Positions 1 through 9,493 of a stretch of 62,590 nucleotides of DNA are shown here, piece after piece (the stretch's first letter is position 1; the number at the start of each line of letters is the position of its first letter). The notes below the pieces were generated by a model. It was not told where the DNA came from. It saw only the letters and a program-made list of their open reading frames with translations, and searched no databases. The stretch is from Acidimicrobiia bacterium (GTDB lineage: Bacteria; Actinomycetota; Acidimicrobiia; Acidimicrobiales; Poriferisodalaceae): NCBI GenBank assembly GCA_022820505.1, contig JAJEFK010000055.1, positions 1-62,590 of the forward strand. The letters run 5' to 3'. The translations under genes and the position numbers were made by a program.

Positions 1-515
1 GACTGCGAACCGGTCGTGACACCGAAGTCGCCCGACTGCGCCACTACGACATTCACCGTCAACGCCGCCGACGGTGCCGGAACAGCAGACACCGTGAATG
101 CCGCGTCGCCGCCCTCAGTGATGTTGCCGCCTGCTGTGACGCTCACCACAGGATCAACCGCAGGCGGCGGAGGCGGCGGGTCGTCGTCATCGGCCACCCC
201 GACCGACGCTGTGCCCGCGGCGGACGACACGGCATAGCCCGCGCCGCCGTCGACCGTGACAGTCACCGTCCCGTCCGGCTCGTCTGTGCCGTCGTCGGCC
301 GTGGCGACCGTGAGGGTGGCGCTGCCCGACGTGGGGACCATGACCGACTGCGAACCGGTCGTGACACCGAAGTCGCCCGACTGCGCCACTACGACATTCA
401 CCGTCAACGCCGCCGACGGCGTCGGAACAGCCGTGACCGTGAACACCGCGTCGCCGCCCTCAGCGACCCCGCCGCCTGCTGTGATGCTCACCACAGGATC
501 CACCGCAGGCCCAAG
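1..515. repeat. Two near-identical copies of a 345-bp Calx-beta-encoding repeat
   Basis: Bases 1-170 recur at 346-515 with a period of 345 bp (115 codons). The first 74 bases of the two copies are identical; later differences are single bases or short runs. In the minus-strand gene they encode the same Calx-beta strand pattern (AQSGDFGVTTGSQSVMVP). A more diverged copy lies at about 780-1080. DNA-level identity implies recent duplication, and such arrays often vary in copy number and collapse in assembly. Confidence 0.9.
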
Positions 516-3500
516 CGGCGGGGTGTGACACTGCATCGCTGCGTTGATCGGCACCCAGCCAGGCCACGACCTGCCGACGCTGAACGCCCTCACCGTCTCA
601 GGAGTGGTCGACACAGGAACAGTGCCGCCCGGCGGCGCAGGCATCGGATCCGCGCCCAGATAGGCCAGAATCTGCCAGAACAGAACCTCGTTGCCGCCGT
701 TGTTGTCGGTGTGCCACACGAACGCAGCACGCGCCCGACTGACAGCCGTCGCAGTGTCACACGGCGCATCATCGTCATCAGCCACCGCGACGGTCGCCGA
801 ACCCGCAGTCGCTGACACCATGTAGCCCTGACCGCTGCCGACCGTGGCGGTGACTGACCCGTCAGCCTCATCAGCGCTGTCGTCGGCCGTCGCCACCGTC
901 AGCGTGGCACTGCCCGACATGGGGATCGTGACCGTCCGCGAACCCGGCGAGACACCGAAATCGCCCGTCGCGGTGACCGCCACGGTCACATCCAACGCCG
1001 CCACTGGCACCGGATCAGCAGTCACCGTGAACACCGCATCACTGCCCTCGTCGATGTCGGCACCCGCGACAATGCTGATCTCCGGCTCGGGCTGCACCGC
1101 CGTCTGTGCCGGAATGCCGTCCACCGCCAGCGTGAACGATCCCGCCGTCGACGCGCGAAAGGTCGTCGCCTCGATCGTGTAGTCCCCCGCCGCCAGCGAC
1201 CTGCGGATACGCGAGTTGTACCCGTCACCGCCGTCGTCGTTGCGCGCCAGCTCAGCACCCGACTTCCGACCCAAGCCGCGGCGCAGATACAGGTACGTGT
1301 CAGCAGACGACATCAGATCGATCGTCACCCGGCCCGGGGCGTCCAGCGAGAACACATAGAACCACGCATACCGGCCGTGGCGATCCTCCGAACCGCACTC
1401 GGACACCCACGTCCCGCTGACGTTCCCATCACCCGACAGCACCGTCGTACACAGGTCGTCACCTGGGTCATCATCCCTTACGAGAACGGATGCCGAACTG
1501 GCGCTGTCGATGTCGTAGGCATCGTCGGCAACAAGACTGACGGTGACGAGACTGTGGGGTTCGTATTCTTGATCTGCCTCCGTCGGCACAGAGAATGTCA
1601 CCCGTGCCTGGCCAGACGGGATGATCACAGAGGCCGGCGCGCTGTTGGCCAACATCTCGCCAGTCTCGCTCCATCGCAGATTGACGCTGAGAGGCAGTGG
1701 CAAAAATCCGCCCCGACGAGTGACGGTGACCTTCACGCTTGCTCCCTCGGTCACGCGGCTGTTGACGATGTCAACTGCCACGGTTGGAGCAGCCACATAC
1801 AGCGGTTCGGCGAAAATCCAAGGGCGGGCTTGCTTGATGGCCAGCCGGTCGTCTGATGTGATCTTGAATTCGACTTCAATCGCGAAGTCTTCGCCCTCCT
1901 CCACCCCGTACAATGTCTCGAATCGATCATGGACAGTCTTGAGATTGCTGCGCAGCTGTCGCATGTGAGCGTCGCTCATGAGAGGCTGATCAGATGCCGA
2001 CAAACTGGAGTATTGCAGCACCGCAGCCGTTCCAGCGGAATCCAATAGCAGCTGTTCGGGCTGGGAGTACGCTTCGGGGTTCGTGACGAGATCCTCGCCC
2101 ACCTGCGAATTGACGTAATAGACATCGTCTTGGAACGTGATTGGATCATGGCTGACCGCGACGCCGTTGACGACTTCGTCGGAGTAGTTGGGGTGCACAA
2201 GCACACCCATGGCAACTGTGGTGTGGTCGACACGGTGAAAATCGCGTTCGAGAAAAGCGCGATAGTTCCACAAGCTCGCCCACACACTCTTGATCGACTT
2301 GTCGATACCGTCTGCGGCTGTCTCGTCGGGGTCTTGAGTCTTCGAGCTATAGAGACCTGCACCGCTGAACGATGGGAGATCTTCGTTATTGGTACTCGAA
2401 CGGTATCTCAGTGACTGGCCATCGGGGTACTCAGCATGCATTGCGGTGAGTGCATCTATGATGAACTGAGGCGTAGCGGCATCCTTGATGGCATCTCGCA
2501 AGTCATCCAACATCTCCTCCTGAATGTCATAGTCGGACTGGAAGTGCGAGTGCGCCAGCATGAGCGTCACGGCCTCGGCCAGCTTCGTCCCAGCTGCCAG
2601 CGTGATCTTCTCCTCTTCTGGTGCCTTCTTCTTTCCGAGAATGGTCGTCTTCCCGACCGCTGCCTGCTTCATGAATTCGTCATAGAAATAAAACGGAATG
2701 GCAAAGCCCGTCGGGGTTGTACCATCGGGCAGAGACAGCTTGTTCAGCTCTGCGACGTTGGCTGCCTTGACCCCGAATGCAGTCCAGTCGGCAAAGCTCA
2801 CGTCTGCCAAGGCTGTGATCGACGTGACACTCAGATCGCGTTGAAGAGTTTGCGTGCCTTGAGGACGCAAACTATCGAAATGCGTGTCTACTTCAGCTTT
2901 AGTTGCTTCCTGGATAGTGTAACCGTCCGCAGCGACCTCATAGTACACATGCGCACCGATCAAGTCGACAACGGACTCGTCGTCGAGCACATCGCGAATG
3001 AATGCGTTCGGGATCCCATTCTGAATGGCACGCAGGTTCACATGTGACAGCGGCGTCTGCGGGACTGTTGTAATCGTCCCGGCGACACGAGGCAAGTCGT
3101 TGGGCAACGTCCGGTAGATGGCTACATCCCGCGGACCAGGGCGTTCGCCCTCCTCCATCAGTCGCAACCGTCCGTATCCCTGTGCCCCGTTGAGCGGAGA
3201 GTAATCTACGTCAGGATGCAATTGATGATCAAGCAGAACGCTGACCCTGGTCGCATCAATACGGGCGCGATTCGTCTCATATAAGCTGGCCTCGATCGGA
3301 GTCGCGGCATAGAGACTCAGATTGTTGTCGACGAGTGGCATCGCCGACGCAAGTATCTCGTGGTAACGCTCGAGAGTCCAGAAACTGGACATGTGAGCTA
3401 TCCATTGGCGGAGACGATAGCGATACACACCGAGCGTTCCGTCAGGCGCAACTACATTTGGTTCCCAGATCAATTCTCCGAACACGGTTTTTCCGTATCC

Positions 3501-4201
3501 CTCATTCTGAATGCCAACCGCTCTGGCAAAACTTCCATGCGCCTGATGTTTGTGCGTGTTCTGGAAATATACGGCCGGCTGCTCGGTATCGAGGTCTGTA
3601 ATCCAAAATTTCACGATGCTGCGGCCGTATAGATCGGGCAGCGTCAGTGCCAGCAGATCATCGTCCCAGTCGCCCCGATATGACAGTTCCAAAAATGTCT
3701 CATGGGAGTCAATGGCAACACGGCCATCGTCTCTGTCGATCACTTTGCCGGCATTGAGCGGGTGATATGCACTCAAATCCGCTAACTCCGTGAGGTCATC
3801 TATGCAGTCGCCGTCGATATCTGCGGGACGCGAAACCGAGTACTTCTCGACGCGGTACTGGTCGGCACTCAATGGCCGGAGGGAATCATTGAGAGTGGCG
3901 GTGCCAGCAACTCCCTGCGTAACGGAGATGGGGACGCTGACGATCCCACTGTTGCCACGCGCTATCAGACGGTAGAGCACAAAATAGTCGTCAGCGGTAG
4001 AAGCCACCTGAATGGGCACATCGGTCACGGCGACTGATGTCGGGATGGGTGCGACGTAACCGGTTTCGCACGGTCCCGGAGACTGGCTATCGGTCGCCGA
4101 AGTGGGGGGGGGGGAGGGGGTATCAGCACCAAGCTGGATGCCAGCACCAGGACCGGCAGCAGCCATGCCAAGCAGCGATTGGACGCGATCGGCATGAGCA
4201 T
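1..4201 (-). CDS. Exported PPDK-like (PEP/pyruvate-binding) protein with Calx-beta and PPC domains; partial, frameshifted
   Basis: The reading frame runs without a stop from about 4103 to the left edge (about 1370 codons); the protein continues outside the window. A signal peptide starts at 4201 or 4195 (minus strand) with a Leu/Val-rich core, but it is in another frame: the join lies in an 11-C tract (4104-4114 on the plus strand) that needs one more base or two fewer. In order I read: a Ca-binding-like DIDGDCIDDLTEL stretch (about 3800); a swivelling phosphohistidine-like segment with TPLSHVNLRA (about 3040); an ATP-grasp dikinase-like part starting FGVKAANVAELNKL, with RYRSSTNNEDLPSFSGAGLY (about 2370) and ending in LAIKQARPW (about 1830); a first Calx-beta-like region (about 1480-1800); a PPC-like domain (about 1120-1450); then further Calx-beta repeats. 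The RSS-EDL and QARP motifs are typical of PPDK/PEP synthase N-terminal domains. Substrate and role are unknown; an exported dikinase-like domain would have little ATP. AT-richer codons (ATA, TTA, AAA) in 2000-4000 differ from neighbours and suggest transfer. Confidence 0.8.
4104..4114. other. 11-G homopolymer at the frame break of the exported protein
   Basis: A run of 11 G (plus strand), then A and 5 more G (4116-4120), lies just after the signal-peptide core of the minus-strand gene. With 12 or 9 bases the signal peptide would join the downstream frame as a Pro run followed by TSATDSQSPG; with 11 the product stops after a short tail. It may be an assembly error or a slipped-strand phase-variation tract. 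Confidence 0.75.
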
Positions 4202-4348
4202 GGTTTCGGCCCCGTCCAGCGATAGCGAGCGGCGCACTATACCGGCGACTGTCCGCTCCACAGCGCTGGCATTCGACGGCGTCCGATCGAACGCCCGGTG
4301 TCCGCGCACTAGTGTTCGGAGCAGGAGCCCAAGGGGTAGAACGGCGAC

Positions 4349-5650
4349 ATGGCGGCAGACAGGACACAGCCGGTAGCTGACTGGACACAGCCGGAGGCTG
4401 AGTTCTGGGCTCCCCAACGCAACGCCGTCGACGCGTCCTTCGCCATGCAGCCGGCAGTGTACGCCGACGAGGACTACTTCGCTGCTGAGCAGGAGCGACT
4501 GTTCGGCAGAGCGTGGGTTGCGGTGGCCCTGGCTGAACAGGTTGCACAGCCGGGCCGGCTGCTGGTGCGGTCAGTGGGCGGACGTTCGGTGCTGCTGACC
4601 CGATCCGGCGGCGGCCTGCGCGGCTTTCTGAATTCCTGCCGGCACCGCGGCACCGAACTGGCCGAACGCGATTGCGATATTGCCAACACGATTCGCTGCC
4701 CGTACCACCGGTGGCACTACAGCGCCGACGGACGGCTCGTAGCGGCACCCCTGTTCGACGAAGTGCCCCGAGACGACTTCGACATGGCCGACTACGGGCT
4801 CGTCCGCGTGCGTACCGAGGCCTGGGGCCCGCTCGTGTTCGTCTGCCTCAACGACGACACGCCGCCGCTCAAGGAGTGGCTCGGCGATCTGCCCGACCGG
4901 CTGGCTGCCTACGGGTTCTCCGAGTGGCGCTCGACCGGGCTCGACGGCGCAGCACGCACGTTCGACGTGGCGGCCAACTGGAAGCTCATCGTGGAGAACT
5001 TCGCGGAGTACTACCACCTTCCTTGGGTGCATCCAGAGCTGGCTAAGATGTCGCGAGTTCCCGACCACTACCGCTACCAGGGTCCCGGAATGTATTGCGG
5101 CCAGACAACTACACCGGTGTCGGGCGACGAGCGTGACGACTGGCTGACGCTGCCCCCTGCAACCGGACTCGACGATTCTGATGCCGCCAGCGGCAGGTTC
5201 GTGGCCCTGTTCCCCAATGTGACGCTCGCCGTGCTGCCGAGCCACATGTTCCTGATGGTGCTGCAGCCGCTCGCCGCGGGCCGCACCCTCGAGCACTGCA
5301 CGTTCCTGTTCCCGCCGGGCCCGATGACCGCGGACGAGCCGTCGGCCGAGCTGCGGGAGGCGTTCGAGACCACACGCCGCTTCTGGATCGAGGTGAACGA
5401 CGAGGACATCGACATCTGCGAGCGCGCCCAGCGCGGCATCTCACTTGGCGGCGCACCGCCGGGACCGCTGGCCCCCCGCTTCGAGGAACCGCTCAACCGC
5501 TTCCACAAGATGACCGCCGACCTGATGACGCTCCCGTCGGTTGCCGACCTGACGGTGCCGGCGGGCGACCGTGCCGGAGGAGTCGACCTGTATGGCAGCG
5601 AGCCGAATCCCTCGCCGCCGGCCATCGAACTCGACCCTGTGACGCGCTAG
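4349..5650 (+). CDS. Rieske non-haem iron oxygenase, large subunit (quaternary-amine type)
   Basis: 433 residues, the usual length of ring-hydroxylating oxygenase alpha subunits. The N-terminal Rieske domain has C97-x-H99 and C117-x2-H120 for the [2Fe-2S] cluster. The catalytic domain has the NWKLIVENFAEYYHLPWVHPEL-type helix, whose H223 and H228 are the expected iron ligands; the acidic NDEDIDICE segment near residue 350 is likely the third-ligand region. The next gene, 35 bp downstream on the same strand, is a dimethylglycine/sarcosine-dehydrogenase-like flavoprotein, so an N-demethylating monooxygenase acting on a betaine, stachydrine or carnitine-like compound is more likely than an aromatic dioxygenase. 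No reductase gene lies nearby. Substrate is inferred from context only. Confidence 0.88.
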   Translation: MAADRTQPVADWTQPEAEFWAPQRNAVDASFAMQPAVYADEDYFAAEQERLFGRAWVAVALAEQVAQPGRLLVRSVGGRSVLLTRSGGGLRGFLNSCRHRGTELAERDCDIANTIRCPYHRWHYSADGRLVAAPLFDEVPRDDFDMADYGLVRVRTEAWGPLVFVCLNDDTPPLKEWLGDLPDRLAAYGFSEWRSTGLDGAARTFDVAANWKLIVENFAEYYHLPWVHPELAKMSRVPDHYRYQGPGMYCGQTTTPVSGDERDDWLTLPPATGLDDSDAASGRFVALFPNVTLAVLPSHMFLMVLQPLAAGRTLEHCTFLFPPGPMTADEPSAELREAFETTRRFWIEVNDEDIDICERAQRGISLGGAPPGPLAPRFEEPLNRFHKMTADLMTLPSVADLTVPAGDRAGGVDLYGSEPNPSPPAIELDPVTR

Positions 5651-5685
5651 GTGCAGGCTGCCGCCGCCTGCGAGACTGCTCAGCC

Positions 5686-8295
5686 GTGACTGAACGAGTG
5701 CAGGCCGTCGTCATCGGCGGCGGCGTCGTGGGCGCCTCGGTGCTGTTTCACCTGACCCGGGCCGGCTGGACCGATGTGGTGCTGCTCGAACGCTCGGAGC
5801 TCACCGCGGGCTCGACGTGGCATGCCGCAGGCGGCATGCATCCCATCAACTCCGACCCCACGGTCGCCAAGCTGCAGAAGTACACGATCGAGCTGTACCG
5901 CGACATCGAAGAGCTCTCAGGCCAGGACTGCGGCATCCACCTCACCGGCGCGGTCTTCCTGGCCGACACGGCCGAGCGCCTCGACTGGCTGCGGATGACC
6001 GACGCACGCGGCAAGTACCTCGGCATCACGTCCGAGATGATCTCCGCCGAAGAAGCCGCCCGGCTCATGCCGATCATCGATCCCAGCCAGTTTGCCGGGG
6101 CGATGTACGACTACGAGCACGGCCACGTCGACCCGACTGGCGTGACCTATGCGTATGCCAGGGCAGCGACGGCTGCCGGCGCGCAGGTCCGTCGCAACAC
6201 TTGGGCGCGCCGCATCGAGCGGACGCCCCACGGCAGCTGGCGAGTCGGGCTGTACGACACCTCTGGGGGCGATCTCGCTGGCTCACGGGATACAGCCGGC
6301 GAGATCGACGACTGGCTGGAAGCAACCCACATCGTCAACGCCGGAGGGCTGTGGGCACGCGAGGTGGGCCGCATGGTCGGCCTCGAGCTGCCGGTGCTCG
6401 CCATGGAGCACACCTACGTCATCACCGAGCCCATCGACGAGATCGTCGCCCACAACGAGCGCTCCGGCGCCGAGCTGATGGGTTCCATCGACTTCGGCGG
6501 CGAGATCTACACGCGCCAAGAGGGCCAAGGCCTGCTGGTGGGCACCTACGAGCAGGCAGCCGTGGCGTGGCAGCGCCAGCAGACGCCATGGGACTTCGAC
6601 AAGCGCCTGCTTACCCCTGATCTCGAACGGATCGCACCGTCGCTGGACACGGCGTTCAAGCACTTTCCGGTGCTGGCCGAAGCCGGCATCGCCCGGGTGG
6701 TCAACGGACCGTTCACCTTTGCCCCAGATGGCAACCCTCTCGTGGGCCCCATCCGCGGGCTGCCGGGGCTGTGGTCGGCCTGCGGGGTGATGGCGGGATT
6801 GTCCCAAGGCGGGGGCGTCGGGCTCGCCCTGTCCAACTGGATGACCAACGGCGACCCCGGATTCGACGTGTGGGCCATGGACATCGCCAGATTCGGCGAC
6901 TGGGCGACCCGGGCCTACACGGCCACCAAGGTGCGAGAGAACTACCGGCGGCGCTTCAGCATCAGCTTCCCCAACGAGTTCCTGCCCGAAGGCCGACCTC
7001 TGTCCACGACCTCCATCTACGAACCGCAGCGGGCAGCAGGCGCCGTCTTCGGGGATGCCTACGGCCTCGAGGTGCCGCTGTGGTTTGCTCCCGAGCCAGG
7101 GACCGTCGAGGACGTCACGTTCGGTCGCTCCAACGCATGGCCCCATGTCCGCGAGGAAGTGCTGGCTGTCCGCAACAGCGTCGGCCTCATGGAGACATCG
7201 GGCTTCGCCAAATTCCTGGTGGAGGGCCCCGGCGCGCGGGCCTGGCTCACGCACCTCACCGCAGGCAGGCTGCCGGGGCCGGGTCGGATCGCGCTCGCGC
7301 CGATGTGCAACGACCAGGGCAACCTCAGCGGCGACCTCACGATCGCCTGCCTGCCGGCGGCGACGGGCACTGCCGACGGTCCGGTGCATGCGGTGACCGG
7401 CGGTGCCACCGCGAACGCCGCGACCAGCGAGCGCTTCATCGTCTTCGGCTCGGGCATCGCCGAGCGCTACTACGAGCGCTGGTTCGACGCGCACCTCGCG
7501 CGTTGGGACGGCGGGCTGGTGGGGTACCGAACGCTCGGCACGCAGATGAGCGGCGTGGCCATTGCCGGACCGGAGTCGAGGGCGCTGCTGGCCGAGGTGA
7601 CCGACGCCGACGTCTCGAACGAGGCAATGCGCTTCGGCAGCTTCACCGGCATCGATGTCGGCTGGGCCCGAGCGTGGTGCAGCCGGCTCAGCTACACGGG
7701 CGATCTCGGCTACGAGCTGTGGATGGACACAGGGCAGCTTCGCTATGTGTTCGACCTGCTCGTCACCCACGGCGCAGCACACGATCTGCGGCTGTTCGGT
7801 TTGACGGCGTTGGACTCGCTGCGCTTGGACAAGAGCTTCGGCAGCTGGGCACGCGAATACCGCCCCGTCTACGACCCCTTCGAGGCGAATCTGGGACGCT
7901 TCGTGAGAATGGCGAGAGCCAGCGATGATGGGACGGACTTCGTGGGGCGCACCGCTCTCGCCGCCAAGTACGGGCCTCAGGGCCCCGAATCCGGCGGGGA
8001 CCTGCCGCCCGGTTCGATGATGCTGTGCACATGGACAGTGCCCGGACCGTCTGATCGGTCCGGTTTCGATGCGCTGGCAGACGAACCGATCTTCTGCAAT
8101 GGCGAACCGGTCGGCTGGGTGACCTCCGGCGGTTATGCCCACTTCAGCGACGTGTCCGTCGCCATGGGCTACGTGCCGGTCCAATTCGCGCACGGCGGCG
8201 TCGAATTTGGGATCGAAATTGTGGGCGAGCGGCGTACGGCTCACCTCATCGAGGACTGCCTCTGGGATCCAGAAGGCATGGCGATGCGCCGCTGA
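5686..8295 (+). CDS. Dimethylglycine/sarcosine dehydrogenase-like FAD protein with GcvT domain
   Basis: GTG start, 869 residues, as for DMGDH/SARDH. Residues about 7-45 form the FAD-binding Rossmann motif (VVIGGGVVGAS), followed by GSTWHAAGG; in this family the His of that motif usually carries covalently bound FAD. The N-terminal 430 residues are the FAD oxidoreductase; the rest is the linker and GcvT-like tetrahydrofolate-binding half (for example YTGDLGYELWM and GLTALDSLRLDKSF). The family oxidises N-methyl groups and passes the one-carbon unit to tetrahydrofolate. It follows the Rieske oxygenase by 35 bp, fitting stepwise demethylation of a methylated amine. A very long frame on the opposite strand is only a GC-rich shadow. 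Confidence 0.88.
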   Translation: MTERVQAVVIGGGVVGASVLFHLTRAGWTDVVLLERSELTAGSTWHAAGGMHPINSDPTVAKLQKYTIELYRDIEELSGQDCGIHLTGAVFLADTAERLDWLRMTDARGKYLGITSEMISAEEAARLMPIIDPSQFAGAMYDYEHGHVDPTGVTYAYARAATAAGAQVRRNTWARRIERTPHGSWRVGLYDTSGGDLAGSRDTAGEIDDWLEATHIVNAGGLWAREVGRMVGLELPVLAMEHTYVITEPIDEIVAHNERSGAELMGSIDFGGEIYTRQEGQGLLVGTYEQAAVAWQRQQTPWDFDKRLLTPDLERIAPSLDTAFKHFPVLAEAGIARVVNGPFTFAPDGNPLVGPIRGLPGLWSACGVMAGLSQGGGVGLALSNWMTNGDPGFDVWAMDIARFGDWATRAYTATKVRENYRRRFSISFPNEFLPEGRPLSTTSIYEPQRAAGAVFGDAYGLEVPLWFAPEPGTVEDVTFGRSNAWPHVREEVLAVRNSVGLMETSGFAKFLVEGPGARAWLTHLTAGRLPGPGRIALAPMCNDQGNLSGDLTIACLPAATGTADGPVHAVTGGATANAATSERFIVFGSGIAERYYERWFDAHLARWDGGLVGYRTLGTQMSGVAIAGPESRALLAEVTDADVSNEAMRFGSFTGIDVGWARAWCSRLSYTGDLGYELWMDTGQLRYVFDLLVTHGAAHDLRLFGLTALDSLRLDKSFGSWAREYRPVYDPFEANLGRFVRMARASDDGTDFVGRTALAAKYGPQGPESGGDLPPGSMMLCTWTVPGPSDRSGFDALADEPIFCNGEPVGWVTSGGYAHFSDVSVAMGYVPVQFAHGGVEFGIEIVGERRTAHLIEDCLWDPEGMAMRR

Positions 8296-8556
8296 GCCCA
8301 GGATGCCGCATTTTCCAGCCCGGATGCACACGATTCCAAGCGTTGGAGCAGATCGAGTAACTCGATAGCAGCATGAATTTCTCCAAATTGTACGACGAAG
8401 AATATAGAGAGCTACACCTCAAAATATCGGCGATCTTCGGCCGCATTTCATGAGCAATTCGGGTCGATTGTCTCCGGATTGAAGTACGCTTACGCTCTTC
8501 CACTTCTTGCAAGCATCGGGAAGAGATACAGATCAAATGTCGGTGATGTCATAGAT
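8296..8556. promoter_or_regulatory. AT-richer spacer upstream of the LysR gene
   Basis: About 260 bases without a convincing gene, clearly less GC-rich than the flanks. It holds a small inverted repeat AATTT-CTCC-AAATT (about 8377-8390) of the size used by LysR-type regulators. It probably carries the regulator's promoter and perhaps a transcription end for the amine genes. No sigma-70 hexamer pair could be assigned with confidence. Confidence 0.4.
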
Positions 8557-9465
8557 ATGTCCTCACGCTTAGAAATGCATCACTACGAGACCATCGTGGC
8601 GGTCTCGGAAACCGGTTCAGTGACCGCAGCGGCCGGTCGACTTCATGTCAGCCAGTCTGCAGTCAGCCATCGATTGGCCGAAGCCGAGCGGCGTCTCGGC
8701 GGACGCCTGTTCGAACGCCGGCCATCTCGCGGCATGCAGCCCACACCTGCGGCGCTGGCGCTGTGCCAAGCCGCTCATCGTGCGATGCCGGATCTGGCAC
8801 GGGCTGAGCAGGACTTCATGCGCAGCGTCGGCGGGACGACGGCCACGGTCCGGATCGGCGTCGGGTCATACGACTGCTACCACTGGCTGGCGCCGTTTGC
8901 GGCCGCGTGCAGCGACCGACTGGAAGGACTGCTGCTCGAACTGGTCGTCGTGGGCGACATGCCCGTGCCGCGGCTCGCCGACGGGACGGCCGACCTTGTG
9001 CTCGCTCCGGGACCGGCGCCGGGAGCGCGTGACGCGATCCACCTGTTCACCGATGAGCTCGTGCTGGTCACACATCCCGAGCACCGGCTCGCCGGACGGA
9101 CCTGGATCGGGCCCGAGGCGATTGCCGAAGAGAACTACTTCACCTACAACCGGCAGCCGTCTCCTGGCTTTGAGTACGAGCGCTTCGTCCGCCCCGCGGG
9201 CCTGTCGCCCCGAACGATCACCGTGCTCGAGCAGACCGGCGCCATCGCCGAGATGATCGCTGCTGACTTCGGAGTCTCCATTCTCAGCCGGTGGGCGATG
9301 TCGCCGTGGCTCGACTCCGGGCGACTCGCCGCTGTGCGCTGCGGTCGTTCCGGGCTCGACCTGGATTGGTCGGCTCTCACGCGAGTCGAAACCGACGACG
9401 ACGCACCCGAGCGGCAGGTTGCCGACGCCATCGTCGACTGGCTCGGCGATTCGAACAACAGCTGA
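8557..9465 (+). CDS. LysR-family transcriptional regulator
   Basis: 302 residues from the ATG at 8557. An in-frame TTG at 8479 would add 26 residues without family resemblance, and another ATG lies at 8575. The N-terminal winged helix-turn-helix is clear: the stretch starting MHHYETIVAV, with GSVTAAAGRLHVSQSAVSHR as its recognition region. The rest fits the LysR effector-binding domain and looks nearest the MetR branch (no close test possible). It lies downstream of the Rieske and DMGDH-like genes in the same direction and is the obvious candidate to control them, possibly sensing the methylated amine. Target is inferred from proximity. Confidence 0.85.
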   Translation: MSSRLEMHHYETIVAVSETGSVTAAAGRLHVSQSAVSHRLAEAERRLGGRLFERRPSRGMQPTPAALALCQAAHRAMPDLARAEQDFMRSVGGTTATVRIGVGSYDCYHWLAPFAAACSDRLEGLLLELVVVGDMPVPRLADGTADLVLAPGPAPGARDAIHLFTDELVLVTHPEHRLAGRTWIGPEAIAEENYFTYNRQPSPGFEYERFVRPAGLSPRTITVLEQTGAIAEMIAADFGVSILSRWAMSPWLDSGRLAAVRCGRSGLDLDWSALTRVETDDDAPERQVADAIVDWLGDSNNS

Positions 9466-9493
9466 GCCCAGCCGTTCTGTCCGATCTCCGCGC

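Noticed and set aside
1..1100. CRISPR array because of the repeats
   Set aside because: The repeats are 345 bp, contiguous and in-frame coding; there is no short repeat-spacer pattern.
4025..4417. Self-contained 130-residue protein with the signal peptide
   Set aside because: After the homopolymer this frame has no family resemblance, whereas the adjacent frame continues into a long coherent protein; the short product is the out-of-frame form.
6283..8331. 682-codon open frame on the minus strand opposite the DMGDH-like gene
   Set aside because: It is His/Arg/Ala-rich with no family motif and mirrors a well-supported plus-strand gene; typical antisense shadow in GC-rich DNA.
8371..8451. 26-codon plus-strand frame (MNFSKLYDEEYRELH and onward) in the LysR upstream spacer
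   Set aside because: Too short, no ribosome-binding site and no match I recognise; the spacer is better explained as regulatory.
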